Shown one piece after another: positions 19,601-28,355 of a DNA stretch of 64,000 nucleotides; the stretch's first letter is position 1, and the number at the start of each line of letters is the position of its first letter. Source of the DNA: Siphonobacter curvatus (GTDB lineage Bacteria; Bacteroidota; Bacteroidia; Cytophagales; Spirosomataceae); the NCBI RefSeq assembly GCF_002943425.1, contig NZ_PTRA01000005.1:62001-126000 (forward strand), given 5' to 3'. The notes below the pieces were generated by a model. That model did not search any database and was not told where the DNA came from. It worked only from the letters and a program-made list of their open reading frames with translations. Position numbers and translations under genes: made by a program.

Positions 19601-20927
19601 GTGGATGCGTGTAAAGGGAAGTAGCAAGCGTACGTAGCAGATCCGTCAGCCACGGTGGGCCATCGCCCCAGTATAAGTGTACGTACGAAGCCAGGGTATT
19701 TTGTATGCGGTAGATTTTAGTCCCGACTTCCACACCCCGGGCATTACGGACCGGAGCCAGGGAGGATAGTTCTTCCGCTTCCTGTAAGGTAGAATAATGA
19801 AACTCGTGACCTTTCAGTAAGGTATTTTGAAAGTGAATTTGTCGATAACCCAGGGTCAGCTTCGCGTGTTGCAGACTCGTTGAAAAGGGAAACACCCCGG
19901 CCATCGGATAGCTGTGACCATCCACATCGGTTAACTGCTGGCCCAGGTACATCAACCCGCCGCACTCCGCGTAGGCGTATCCGCCGTTCTGGCAATACGC
20001 TCGCACGCTTTCCCGAAATGTCGTATTGGCACTCAGGGCCTGAGCGTGCAATTCAGGGTAGCCACCGGGTAGGTACAAGAGATCTGTTTCGGGCAGCTCG
20101 GTGTCCCGGAGTGGACTTACGTACTGTACTTCCGCCAGGGCTTCCAGCACCGCTAGGTTTTGGTGATACTGAAATGAAAACGCCTCATCCCGGGCGATAG
20201 TCACCTTACAGGCCGTACGATGGGACAAGGCTTGAGCTAGGGAAGCTTCTTCATCGGTTTTAGTAAGGGCCAATAGTCGATCCAGGTCAATGGTCTGCGG
20301 AATCTTCCGGGCGATGGCTTCGATGATTCGCTCGTAGTCGATCTCCGAAGACGTGCGTAATCCGAGGTGCCGGGAAGGAATGGTAAAATCGGGATGGGTA
20401 GGGAAATAGCCCAGACAGGGCAACCCTACATCCTGACAGGCTTCTTCCAGAAAACGAAAATGCGAGGTCGTCTGTACCCCATTGAAAAGGACGCCGGCGA
20501 TTTGTATGCCCGCGTAAAAATGCCTGAAGCCGTACAGGAGTGGTGCTGCCGAGTACGCCATTGCCTTGGCGTGTACCACCAGGATGATGGGTATACCCAG
20601 GCATTCGGCCAGCGAGGCCGTACTGGCCTGCATCCGGTCGGCTCCGTCGAACAGGCCCATCACGCCTTCGGTAACGGCCACATCTACCCCGGAACGGTAC
20701 GTTTGATACAGCGTCTGCAGGTGTTCGGGGGAGGCCATAAACAAATCCAGGTTGATACTGGCTCGTCCGGCGGCCGTGCGATGGTGCTGAATATCAATGT
20801 AGTCGGGCCCGCACTTGAAGGGCTGAACCGTTACCCCCCGGTGTCGCAAAGCCCGCAACAGACCCAGCGTAAGCGTCGTCTTGCCCGAACCACTATGCGG
20901 AGCCGCAATGAGAAAATGACTGGCCAT
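19593..20927 (-). CDS. cobB: Cobyrinate a,c-diamide synthase CobB/CbiA
   Basis: This glutamine-dependent amidotransferase makes the a,c-diamide that CobN then metallates. The 444-residue protein (ATG 20927; a TTG 33 bases upstream only adds residues without family character) has the P-loop [19 protein letters not shown], the corrin-contact region [12 protein letters not shown], and a C-terminal class I-like GATase domain with the catalytic cysteine in [12 protein letters not shown] preceded by [12 protein letters not shown]. It is the first gene after the cobalamin riboswitch and overlaps cobN by 8 bases, so B12 should repress both. Confidence 0.95.
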   Translation of the reverse strand: MASHFLIAAPHSGSGKTTLTLGLLRALRHRGVTVQPFKCGPDYIDIQHHRTAAGRASINLDLFMASPEHLQTLYQTYRSGVDVAVTEGVMGLFDGADRMQASTASLAECLGIPIILVVHAKAMAYSAAPLLYGFRHFYAGIQIAGVLFNGVQTTSHFRFLEEACQDVGLPCLGYFPTHPDFTIPSRHLGLRTSSEIDYERIIEAIARKIPQTIDLDRLLALTKTDEEASLAQALSHRTACKVTIARDEAFSFQYHQNLAVLEALAEVQYVSPLRDTELPETDLLYLPGGYPELHAQALSANTTFRESVRAYCQNGGYAYAECGGLMYLGQQLTDVDGHSYPMAGVFPFSTSLQHAKLTLGYRQIHFQNTLLKGHEFHYSTLQEAEELSSLAPVRNARGVEVGTKIYRIQNTLASYVHLYWGDGPPWLTDLLRTLATSLYTHPHG

Positions 20928-20971
20928 GAAAGAATAAGCTGGCCTTCCTGAAAAAGACAAAAAAGAAGAAT

Positions 20972-20993
20972 CGGAGACGTGTACACCCCTCCG
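20972..20993 (-). terminator. Possible riboswitch expression-platform hairpin
   Basis: On the minus strand CGGAG and CTCCG can pair and are followed by a T-rich tract (TTCTTTTTTGTC) ahead of cobB. The internal GTGTACAC is self-complementary. The stem is short, so this is only a candidate for the terminator controlled by the riboswitch. Confidence 0.35.
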
Positions 20994-21050
20994 GCAAACC
21001 TACTTCTGATTTCCGCCTTAGTCCGTGAAAGCGTGTAACCGATACAAAAA

Positions 21051-21287
21051 GGCAGGTCTCCTGGCTCGTTTCCTTTCCAACGCCTTCCCATACGCGAGGT
21101 ACAGTGGCATGATCGTTGGAAAGTGTGTAGAGTTTTGAGTTTAGTGTGGTGGAAGGGCAGGTACTCAAAACACCAAACTCACAACTCAAAACGCATCTAA
21201 AACATACAGTTGCACGACAGCTCGTGATTTAAACCGCATCGGCGGTCTGCACGATTCCCTATTCATCCGCGGTTAAGCAGAACCTTT
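21051..21287 (-). ncRNA. Cobalamin riboswitch
   Basis: Read on the minus strand the segment contains the B12-box signatures in order: GCTGTCGTGCAACTGT, GCCACTG, GGGAAGGCG and GAGCCAGGAGACCTGCC, the last three arranged as in known cobalamin aptamers. It lies directly upstream of cobB-cobN. A peripheral arm is enlarged: 21137-21147 pairs with 21170-21180 and an outer GTTTTGAGTT/AACTCAAAAC can also pair. Binding of adenosylcobalamin or a related cobamide should lower expression of the two downstream genes. Confidence 0.95.
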
Positions 21288-21541
21288 TCGGGGACGAAGA
21301 TACGTTGCTTTGCGTGCGTTTCAGTAGTATAAACCCTGGGATTCGTCCCCAATGGTTGAGATACTAGTAAGATTAGCGACTCCGTAATCTTTCATTTAAC
21401 TGTCAAAAGGAAAGATTACCTAATGAAAATTTGACAGTTTTCGCTGACAATAGGTAAGAAAAACAATTTTGGCACGCCCGTTTAAAAGAGCGGAAGTGAT
21501 GAAGAAACGTCTTCATCGAATTCGTTTGATCAACTTTTAAA

Positions 21542-21549
21542 AAGGAGGT
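21542..21549 (+). promoter_or_regulatory. Strong Shine-Dalgarno site of the Hsp20 gene
   Basis: AAGGAGGT ends four bases before the ATG at 21554. It is near-perfect against the 16S tail and stands out, since most genes in this window have no recognisable ribosome-binding site. Confidence 0.7.
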
Positions 21550-21553
21550 AACT

Positions 21554-22006
21554 ATGTCACTCATGAGAAAAAAGGATGAGCTGTTTCCCAGCTTCCCCAG
21601 CTTTTTTGATGATTTCCTAGGTCGCGACCTTTTCAATTGGAATCAATCGCATTTTTCATCGACGGGTACGACCGTTCCGGCGGTGAATATTCGCGAAACG
21701 GCCGATGCGTTTGAAGTCGAAATGGCTTCTCCGGGCATGAGAAAAGAGGATTTTCACATCCAGCTTGACGGAAATACGCTGAAGATTTCCTCTCAAAAGC
21801 AATCGGTAACGGAAGACAAAAAAGAAGAACACTACTCCCGTCGGGAGTTTAGCTACCAGTCTTTCGAGCGGACCTTTGTACTGCCGAAAGATGTGGTCAA
21901 TGAAGAAGGCATCCAGGCCCGTTACGAAAATGGACTGCTGCATCTGACGATTCCGAAACGGGAAGAGGTAAAACAGAAAGCTCCCCGGTTGATTAGTATT
22001 CAGTAA
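21554..22006 (+). CDS. Hsp20 small heat-shock protein
   Basis: The 150-residue protein has a short N-terminal region (FPSFPSFFDDFLGRDLF), an alpha-crystallin domain at about 38-140 (VPAVNIRETADAFEVEMASP, YQSFERTFVLPKDV, ARYENGLLHLTIPKRE, with the conserved G-L-L) and a C-terminal tail ending in LISIQ, which supplies the I-x-I oligomerisation motif (I-S-I). It is an ATP-independent holdase that keeps unfolding proteins soluble. It stands alone between the riboswitch region and its own terminator. Confidence 0.96.
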   Translation: MSLMRKKDELFPSFPSFFDDFLGRDLFNWNQSHFSSTGTTVPAVNIRETADAFEVEMASPGMRKEDFHIQLDGNTLKISSQKQSVTEDKKEEHYSRREFSYQSFERTFVLPKDVVNEEGIQARYENGLLHLTIPKREEVKQKAPRLISIQ

Positions 22007-22030
22007 TTACTGCGATACTTCACTTTTGAA

Positions 22031-22053
22031 AGGACTGCTTCTAAAGCAGTCCT
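22031..22053 (+). terminator. Intrinsic terminator after hsp20
   Basis: AGGACTGCTT and AAGCAGTCCT pair perfectly around a three-base loop, followed by TTTT. Confidence 0.85.
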
Positions 22054-22103
22054 TTTGTGTATAAGGGGCTATTGAGGGGGTAGGAAGCCTTTTTAATTGT
22101 GGT

Positions 22104-22155
22104 TTGACGAGCGTCTGTGACGCTTGTCAATGCGTTCTACAAGGCAAAGCTTTGC
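22104..22155. repeat. Pair of palindromes in intergenic space
   Basis: TTGACGAGCGTC (22104-22115) pairs with GACGCTTGTCAA (22119-22130) with a single G-T wobble, and GCAAAGCTTTGC (22144-22155) is a perfect palindrome. There is no T-tract. The layout suggests a small dispersed palindromic repeat, but only one copy is visible here. Confidence 0.4.
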
Positions 22156-22250
22156 GACAGTTCCTAGATACAAAAGGATTACTCCCGAAGCAGACAAACC
22201 AGCAACGAACTTTCCTGCTAGAACGAAAACCACTCGATCAACAAGGAGTG

Positions 22251-22258
22251 TATCTTTG
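22251..22258 (+). promoter_or_regulatory. -7 promoter element of the TIM-barrel gene
   Basis: TATCTTTG matches TAnnTTTG and lies 26 bases before the ATG at 22285. No good -33 TTTG was found at the usual distance. Confidence 0.4.
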
Positions 22259-22284
22259 AATACAAATCTTATCTAAACCTTTCT

Positions 22285-23139
22285 ATGAAAGTATTCTTTG
22301 TCCGCACACTTCTGATGGCTCTGCTAGGGCTGGAAGTCACCTTTGCCCAAAGTAACAAACCTTTATATACTTTTCCCATTGGCGTTCAGGCGTATACCTA
22401 TCGCAATGAGTTTGCGAAAGACGTAGAGAAAACGCTGGATCTGATTGCCTCGCTGGGTATTACGGAAATCGAGGGAAATACGCCGAAAGGCCTGACTCCC
22501 GAAGCGTACAAGCAGATGCTCCAAAAGCGGAAGCTTACCATACCCGCCACAGGAGCTTCGTACGAGGAGCTGGTGAGTGACCCTCAGAGTGTTATCAAAC
22601 AGGCAAAAGCCCTGGGCTCCCGGTACGTTATGGTCGCCTGGATTCCGCATCAGGGAGCATTCAACATCGATCATGCGAAAAAAGCCGTCGAAGATTTTAA
22701 CAAAGCGGGCAAAGTACTGAAAGCTGCGGGTTTAACTTTCTGTTACCACAACCACGGCTACGAGTTTAGCCCTTACGAACAGGGAACGTTGTTTGATTAC
22801 CTCGTCAAAAACACCAATCCGTCGGATGTTTCCTTTGAGCTGGATGTTCTATGGGCCCAACACGGCGGGGCCGACCCCGTGGCTTTGCTCAAAAAATACG
22901 GCAAACGGTTTGAGCTAATTCACCTGAAAGACCTTAAGAAAGGAGTAAAAGGAGACTTTACGGGATCAACCCCGCTGGAAAACGACGTAGCGTTAGGAAC
23001 AGGACAGATCGATATTCCCGGCGTTATTAAAGAAGCCAAACGACTGGGCATTCGGCATTACTTTATTGAGGATGAAAGTCCGAGTATCGCTCAGCAGGTG
23101 CCCCAAAGCATTGGGTACCTGAAAGGATTAAAAGAATAA
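22285..23139 (+). CDS. Secreted sugar phosphate isomerase/epimerase-like TIM-barrel protein
   Basis: A Sec signal (residues 1-22, ending TFAQS) precedes an AP-endonuclease-2/xylose-isomerase-like TIM barrel (PF01261). Metal-site segments are visible: YHNHGYEFSP (about 152-161), FELDVLWAQHGGADP (about 186-200), LIHLKDLKKG and YFIEDESPS. The 284 residues match the family. Secreted versions are common in Bacteroidota next to sugar oxidoreductases, often acting on keto- or glycoside sugars, but this substrate is unknown. A strong terminator follows. Confidence 0.88.
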   Translation: MKVFFVRTLLMALLGLEVTFAQSNKPLYTFPIGVQAYTYRNEFAKDVEKTLDLIASLGITEIEGNTPKGLTPEAYKQMLQKRKLTIPATGASYEELVSDPQSVIKQAKALGSRYVMVAWIPHQGAFNIDHAKKAVEDFNKAGKVLKAAGLTFCYHNHGYEFSPYEQGTLFDYLVKNTNPSDVSFELDVLWAQHGGADPVALLKKYGKRFELIHLKDLKKGVKGDFTGSTPLENDVALGTGQIDIPGVIKEAKRLGIRHYFIEDESPSIAQQVPQSIGYLKGLKE

Positions 23140-23153
23140 AAATGCCTTGATAG

Positions 23154-23195
23154 AAAAGCCCCCGCTTAAAAATCAGCTTTTAAGTGGGGGCTTTT
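23154..23195. terminator. Bidirectional terminator between convergent genes
   Basis: An 18-base-pair stem (23154-23171 with 23178-23195, one G-T pair) contains CCCCC/GGGGG and is bordered by A- and T-runs. It serves both the TIM-barrel gene and the rhamnosidase gene. Confidence 0.9.
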
Positions 23196-23207
23196 TGTCT
23201 AAATACC

Positions 23208-25613
23208 TTATAACTCAAGTACCTGTGGTCCTTCCTGAAGGGGATACGTTTTGCCCTTCCAGTGAAGAGTTCCGCTCGTCGCCGAAGGAAGGGTGATGCG
23301 GGCGGTTAACTTGCCTTGTGCGTTTAAGGTATACTGCGTTTTGATCGTCCCTGCGGGGTGCGGCATACTCCCCGAAGCTTGTTTCAAGGTACCCAAGGCC
23401 GGAGCAATCCGTATTTTCTTAAAACCTGACGCCTCGGAATCAATGCCGAGTACGATGCGGTAAAATTCAATATTCGGACTCGAACCCCAGGCGTGGCAGT
23501 CCGAACGGGATGGTTCAGGCATTTCAGCCCAGGTCGTCAGGCCCAGCTTCATCTGCTCCTGCCAGAGTTGCAGGTGATCCAGCAGAAGATCGCCCAGTCC
23601 GGCTTTACTCAAAGCCTGATTCACGTAGTAGCGAAAGTAAATAGTGGTTTGCGTCAGACTACGATCCGAAAGTACCGTTTGCATCACCTGTTTCGCCTGA
23701 TCTGCTTCGACTACGTCCGCGAGTACCGCCAAGGCATTGACGTGCTGGGAGTACGAACGCTGTGTTTTCGTATCGGCCAGTAGCCCTTTTTCCGGGTTCC
23801 AGTAATGCTGATAAATGGCTTTCTTCAGGTTCGTTTGTAGCGTTTGGTAATGCTGTGCCAAAGCGGGCATGCCCAGGTTTTGTTCGAGTTCAGCGGCCAT
23901 TTGCAGGGACATCAGATACAGCAAATCCTGAAAAGCCGAGTCGCCGTCTTTTTCACGGGGCGGTTCGCCGTAATCAAAGCTGCCCGCCCAGTCGGCAAAA
24001 AACCAGTTCGGAACATAGCCTAAACTGTAATCGGGCTTGAGCCATTGTTCGTACCAGGATAAAATCTGCCGGTGAGCGGGAAGCAGCGTTTTCAGATAGG
24101 CCGCATCGTCCCGGTAGCGGTAGTAATCATAACCCATGCCAAGCCAGAGCAGCGAAAACGAGGAAATAAACTGGTGCAGATTGGAGGGGTAACGGCTCAT
24201 GGTTAGTCCATCGGCTACCATCGACTGCCGACCCTGCTCCAAAGCATTTTTCACCAGCCACGGATCGCGGGTGTTATAGAGGGTAATCAAGGCCTGGATG
24301 CGGGTATCGCCAAAATACTGCAACTGTTCGTAGTAGGGACAATCCATGTACGTTTCGTTGGCACACAGTCGGGCCGTACGCCAGCCGATGTCGAGCATTT
24401 GCTGCAAATCTTTACGCTCCGGTAACGAAAAAGTAGTTTCCTGCTGGAGCGGATACCGCGAAGACGTTCCGAATAAATCTTTCAGGACCAAAGGTTCGTC
24501 CCCCGTGGTGATCAGCAGATTAATGTAACGATACGTTCGCCACCACAGTGAGGTAAAGTCGCGATTTGAACCGCCGTCGGCCTGAACCCGATCTTCATAC
24601 CCAACAAAAAACTTTCCTTCAATCTGATCGCGATGGCCTTTGGCGTGCGTCAATGAATCACTGTACAGGGCTTCGCTGTAACAAATTCGAATTTCCGCGT
24701 CTTTCCCGCGGCTGAATTGAAGGGAGAGATAACCCGTTGTCAGCTGTTCATTGTCTAGTAGGAGTCGAACTTTAGTATGGGCGGGTATCGTCAGGTTTTT
24801 TTTACCCTTCAAAAAGCCGGAGGAAGGTTTTTCGAGGCCTTCAGTAAGTCGAATCTGCGTCAGGCGTTCCTGTACCATTTCCATCGGTGGGAGCGGACTC
24901 GGCACCAGCAATCGACCGGGATAGTCGCGGCGGCCTTTCGTAGCGGCGGGCAAACCCATGTGGGCTTGCGGCCAGGAGCTATCATCGAAGGTGGATTTTT
25001 CCCAGTCCCAAGGATACTGCTGAGCATTGAGGCTTTCGCCCGGACCCGCTACGTAATAGCCGTAGACGGGTTTTTGCCAGGGTGAGTAGGAAGAATTACT
25101 CACGCATCGCCAGGTAGCATCGGTGTTAACCACTTGTTCGGCCGCCGTATCACCCTGTAGCAAAAACTCAGTCCGATTAAAACTCATTTGAGCTACGGGT
25201 TTGTACTCGGCAAAATTCCACACGACGGCCGCCAGCAGATTACTGCCTTTTTTCAGGTACTGGGCCAGGTCAACCGTTTCAAAATTCCAGTTGTACGGAT
25301 CGCTGCGGGCTGGACCCAGACTGACTAGCTTTCCATTCACAAAAAGCTTATAACGATTGTCAGCGGAGACGTGTACGTAAAAGTGTTCAGGGCGAGCGGC
25401 CAGATCAAAGCTTTTCCGGAAATGATACACCCCGTAGGCATTGTTGGGAGCATCGGGAACAGAGATCCAGCGGGCGGCCCAATGATGTTGGAATAACTCC
25501 GGATTGATGCGGGCCTGCTGGTAACCCGCCAAACGAATTTGAGCCGATACGGAAATGATCATGAGGCAGTAGAGCGAAAGCGGAAGAATAACGTTTCGAA
25601 AAAATCCACGCAT
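23208..25613 (-). CDS. GH78-type alpha-L-rhamnosidase, secreted
   Basis: The ATG at 25613 gives a Sec signal (MRGFFRNVILPLSLYCLMII) and about 801 residues. The N-terminal half is built of beta domains, including SADNRYKLFVNGKLVSLGPA, typical of the bacterial rhamnosidase N-domain. The (alpha/alpha)6 catalytic domain carries DCPYYEQLQYFGDTR at about 426-440, the counterpart of the GH78 DCPQRDERLGWTGD motif. The second segment WGSSPNIEFYRIVLGI is also typical. It probably removes terminal rhamnose or a related sugar from plant or bacterial polysaccharides. Exact specificity may differ, since the catalytic motif departs from the textbook form (Y-Y-E-Q for Q-R-D-E). Confidence 0.88.
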   Translation of the reverse strand: MRGFFRNVILPLSLYCLMIISVSAQIRLAGYQQARINPELFQHHWAARWISVPDAPNNAYGVYHFRKSFDLAARPEHFYVHVSADNRYKLFVNGKLVSLGPARSDPYNWNFETVDLAQYLKKGSNLLAAVVWNFAEYKPVAQMSFNRTEFLLQGDTAAEQVVNTDATWRCVSNSSYSPWQKPVYGYYVAGPGESLNAQQYPWDWEKSTFDDSSWPQAHMGLPAATKGRRDYPGRLLVPSPLPPMEMVQERLTQIRLTEGLEKPSSGFLKGKKNLTIPAHTKVRLLLDNEQLTTGYLSLQFSRGKDAEIRICYSEALYSDSLTHAKGHRDQIEGKFFVGYEDRVQADGGSNRDFTSLWWRTYRYINLLITTGDEPLVLKDLFGTSSRYPLQQETTFSLPERKDLQQMLDIGWRTARLCANETYMDCPYYEQLQYFGDTRIQALITLYNTRDPWLVKNALEQGRQSMVADGLTMSRYPSNLHQFISSFSLLWLGMGYDYYRYRDDAAYLKTLLPAHRQILSWYEQWLKPDYSLGYVPNWFFADWAGSFDYGEPPREKDGDSAFQDLLYLMSLQMAAELEQNLGMPALAQHYQTLQTNLKKAIYQHYWNPEKGLLADTKTQRSYSQHVNALAVLADVVEADQAKQVMQTVLSDRSLTQTTIYFRYYVNQALSKAGLGDLLLDHLQLWQEQMKLGLTTWAEMPEPSRSDCHAWGSSPNIEFYRIVLGIDSEASGFKKIRIAPALGTLKQASGSMPHPAGTIKTQYTLNAQGKLTARITLPSATSGTLHWKGKTYPLQEGPQVLEL

Positions 25614-26228
25614 GAGCAAAGAATTAAGTAGGGTAGAGGAGGCACTAAAGGTAGTGGTTAGAAAAGAACGCGTCGTCTATAATGTTTTAAATTTAGAAGC
25701 AGCGTACGTTCTAACGCTTACTTCAACAAGTTGCTAAAGGGAAGTTTTGGTATAAGTCTTCAAAACTCAACTTTTCAATAACGGTCACGACGGCATTTTA
25801 GACGTGAGTGGAAAGAAACTAAAACGACTCATTCGGAGACAAGTGTAGAGGATTGGTCCTCGGTAGCTTTATTTGAAAAACGGCTGCGATAGAAAACGTG
25901 GTGTACGCTCATTAAAAGCTCTACTACTCGGCTTACGCAAAGACGTAGGAAGTTACTAGTTTTCGCCTGCGTACTTTCAATCAGGAAAACCCCTTATTAC
26001 TAGGTTTTTTCAATTTATAATGCTACCTTGTTGAACAAATAACGTGAACTATCGTTGATAGGAATAGACACGCTCGGAATTCCCCACCTCCCTGTGTTCG
26101 CTGAGTAGCAACTTCTCAATCCCCGATCATTCTATAGCTTTCCAGTACTTTCTTTAACAAGAAAGAATGATTTTTCTGTTAATAGTACCTGCTTAGTCCG
26201 TGGGTATTCACATTTTATCACTGAACCT
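25614..26228. other. 615-base intergenic stretch without a recognisable gene
   Basis: No protein-like frame was found on either strand. It contains a possible terminator-like hairpin (25986-26008) and a 7-base-pair stem CTTTCTT/AAGAAAG (26148-26165) upstream of the small gene at 26229. Both could belong to an unrecognised small RNA or to gene remnants. Confidence 0.5.
25986..26008 (+). terminator. Weak terminator-like hairpin in gene-poor stretch
   Basis: AAAACC and GGTTTT pair across an 11-base loop, followed by TT. It has no obvious gene immediately upstream on the plus strand. Confidence 0.3.
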
Positions 26229-26522
26229 ATGGAAACGATGATCGTTAAATTTACCGTAGAAAACACGCGTTTAACAGTACTGACGCCTTTGCGAGAAGGT
26301 GTTATGTTGACTACTGCCGTAAGCTCGGTTCCTAAAATTGGTGATACGCTCTCGGGGGTGGGCATCCGGCACAAACGCTCGTATCTATTTCAGGATTCAT
26401 CTTTTACGCAAGATCGTCACGTGCAAACCCTGATGCAGTGGCTAAAAACGCATTCTTTTGAGATCAAGGAGGTCGATACCAAGTTTGATCCCAAGATTCT
26501 CTGGATACAAGTGTTGGATTAA
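26229..26522 (+). CDS. Small protein of unknown function (97 aa)
   Basis: I do not recognise a family. The protein has no signal peptide or membrane helix. It alternates strand-like segments (VKFTVENTRLTVLTPL, ILWIQVLD) with one helix (HVQTLMQWLKTHSFEIKE) and has ordinary soluble composition. Codon use looks like that of the surrounding genes. It is followed 59 bases later by another small unknown gene in the same direction, so the two may form a unit. Confidence 0.6.
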   Translation: METMIVKFTVENTRLTVLTPLREGVMLTTAVSSVPKIGDTLSGVGIRHKRSYLFQDSSFTQDRHVQTLMQWLKTHSFEIKEVDTKFDPKILWIQVLD

Positions 26523-26581
26523 ACACTTGCTATCTGCTTTACTGACCGTCAAGAGACGATTTTTATTTTTACTATCCACGC

Positions 26582-26839
26582 ATGAAACCATCCGAAAACC
26601 AAATTCAGCGTACGATTACGCTACTGGATAAGAAGTTACTTTCTCTACAAGCCCGAAACACGGAGGAAACGCCCCTACAGGAAGGACTACAGGAAGCTTT
26701 GTCCATTTTGTTAGATGGCCGGACTTCGTATGCTTCCATTCCAAGCATGAAGAGCCGTCAAGGACGAGCCATTGCCTTATTAACTATCGATTACATGAAT
26801 GGCGTTTGTGAACAAAGTACGCTGTTGAAAGCCACCTAG
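26582..26839 (+). CDS. Small helical protein of unknown function (85 aa)
   Basis: A mostly helical cytoplasmic protein (NQIQRTITLLDKKLLSLQAR, LQEGLQEALSILLDG, GRAIALLTIDYMNGV). No family is recognised and no catalytic motif is visible. It follows the 97-residue gene in the same direction. The start ATG at 26582 is the only plausible one. Confidence 0.55.
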   Translation: MKPSENQIQRTITLLDKKLLSLQARNTEETPLQEGLQEALSILLDGRTSYASIPSMKSRQGRAIALLTIDYMNGVCEQSTLLKAT

Positions 26840-26971
26840 TCCAGTTTGGCAGAAATGGAGTTACGGCAGAAGGTTATCTTCGTACGATAGGTCAGAAATT
26901 TATTGATGGAAGCAGTACCGTACTCCTTTTCTGCGGCATAATAAGGATTTATTTCCTGTAGACTACCCCCT

Positions 26972-28159
26972 TTATTCTTCCCTGAATTGCTGCAATTCCT
27001 GCATGAGGTCCGTTAGCGAAAGAGCGGTGACTTCACTAGAAAGCGGAAAGCGTTCCTTGCCCGCGTACACCACCAAGCGACGAGTAGCCCTGACGTCTTC
27101 ACAACCCAGGTAAAACCCTTTCGAAACCGTTGGGGTAAGCGAACGCTTGATTTCAATAGCGTAGATCTCGCGGGAATTTCGTTCCAGCACCAGATCAATT
27201 TCAGCCCCGGCAGAGGTGCGGTAAAACCAGGGTGTCCAGCCCACGGGCAGTACCGATAGAATATTTTCCACCACAAAACCTTCCCAACTGGCTCCCACGA
27301 CAGGGTGTCCTAATACGTCGTCCAGGGTAGTTAGCTGTAAAAGGGCGTGAGTAAGACCGCTGTCACGTATATACACTTTGGGCGTTTTGACGAGCCGTTT
27401 ACCGACGTTACCCGACCAGGGCCGAAGCGTACGAATCAATAGTAAATCTTCGAGTAGCTCTAGGTAGCGTTTAATGGTAGGAGCCGTCAAATCCAGACTG
27501 GCCCCCAACTGAGCCAGATTTACCTGAGCCCCCTGTTGATGAGCCAGCATGGTCCAAAGCCGCCGCAGCGTAACGGCGGGAATACGCGGGCCCAGTTGCG
27601 GTACGTCTCGCTCCAGATAGGTACTGATGAAATTCATTCGCCATCGCAGACTGGCCGTATCCGTACGGGCCAGATAGCTATCGGGAAAACCGCCCCGTAA
27701 CCACAGCTGATCCTGAGGGGCAGGGCTTGCCTGCAAAATTTCGAGGGCATTCAGACCGGACAATTCCACGTAGGCAATTCGTCCGGCCAGCGATTCGGAG
27801 GACTGTTTAAGCAAATCCAGCGAAGCCGAGCCCAGAATCAAAAACTGTGACGTTTTGTAGCCTTGCCGCCGCCGCCGATCGATGACGCCGCGAAGAATGG
27901 CGAAAAGCTCGGGAACCCGCTGTATTTCATCCAGAATGATAAGTTTACCCTCGTGCAATTGAAAATAGGCTTCCGGCTGACTAAGTTTAGCCAGGTCACT
28001 CGGACTTTCCAGATCCAGGTAGATAGGGTCGGGACTGATCATGGCGGCAATTTCTTCCGCCAACGTCGTTTTGCCCACCTGCCGTGGGCCTAATACGCCT
28101 ACCGCCGGATATTCTTCCAGCAAACGAATAATTTCAGCCTGTGCTTCTCGATTAATCAT
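26972..28159 (-). CDS. AAA-type ATPase with DUF4143 C-terminus
   Basis: The 395-residue protein has a Walker A motif GPRQVGKTT (residues 24-32), a Walker B LIILDEIQ at about 73-80 and a sensor-like LILGSASLDLL. The C-terminal half (from about residue 190, FISTYLERDVPQLG, and later AGAEIDLVLER and YAIEIKRSLTP) is DUF4143, whose end resembles a nuclease-like fold. These ATPases are widespread, sometimes near mobile DNA, and their role is unsettled. It is transcribed alone and divergent from the Nudix gene. Confidence 0.92.
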   Translation of the reverse strand: MINREAQAEIIRLLEEYPAVGVLGPRQVGKTTLAEEIAAMISPDPIYLDLESPSDLAKLSQPEAYFQLHEGKLIILDEIQRVPELFAILRGVIDRRRRQGYKTSQFLILGSASLDLLKQSSESLAGRIAYVELSGLNALEILQASPAPQDQLWLRGGFPDSYLARTDTASLRWRMNFISTYLERDVPQLGPRIPAVTLRRLWTMLAHQQGAQVNLAQLGASLDLTAPTIKRYLELLEDLLLIRTLRPWSGNVGKRLVKTPKVYIRDSGLTHALLQLTTLDDVLGHPVVGASWEGFVVENILSVLPVGWTPWFYRTSAGAEIDLVLERNSREIYAIEIKRSLTPTVSKGFYLGCEDVRATRRLVVYAGKERFPLSSEVTALSLTDLMQELQQFREE

Positions 28160-28355
28160 CCTTGTAAATCTAATACTTTATTTTCGATTTGCAAGGACGA
28201 AATCCATACTTAAGTGAAGAGCTGAAGCGTTACGAAATGAATACTTGGCATTTTCAACAACGCCTACTTACGTATAAGCCTGGTATACAAACGTAAACCT
28301 AGGAACTTTTACAACGCTATTCATTTTTAGCTATTATCTCATCGTTTACTTCCCT

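Noticed and set aside
20367-20951. A 194-codon open frame on the plus strand
   Set aside because: It is antisense to cobB and has no protein-family features.
26229-26839. Toxin-antitoxin pair
   Set aside because: Size and spacing fit, but neither protein shows a known toxin or antitoxin motif, so no such call is made.
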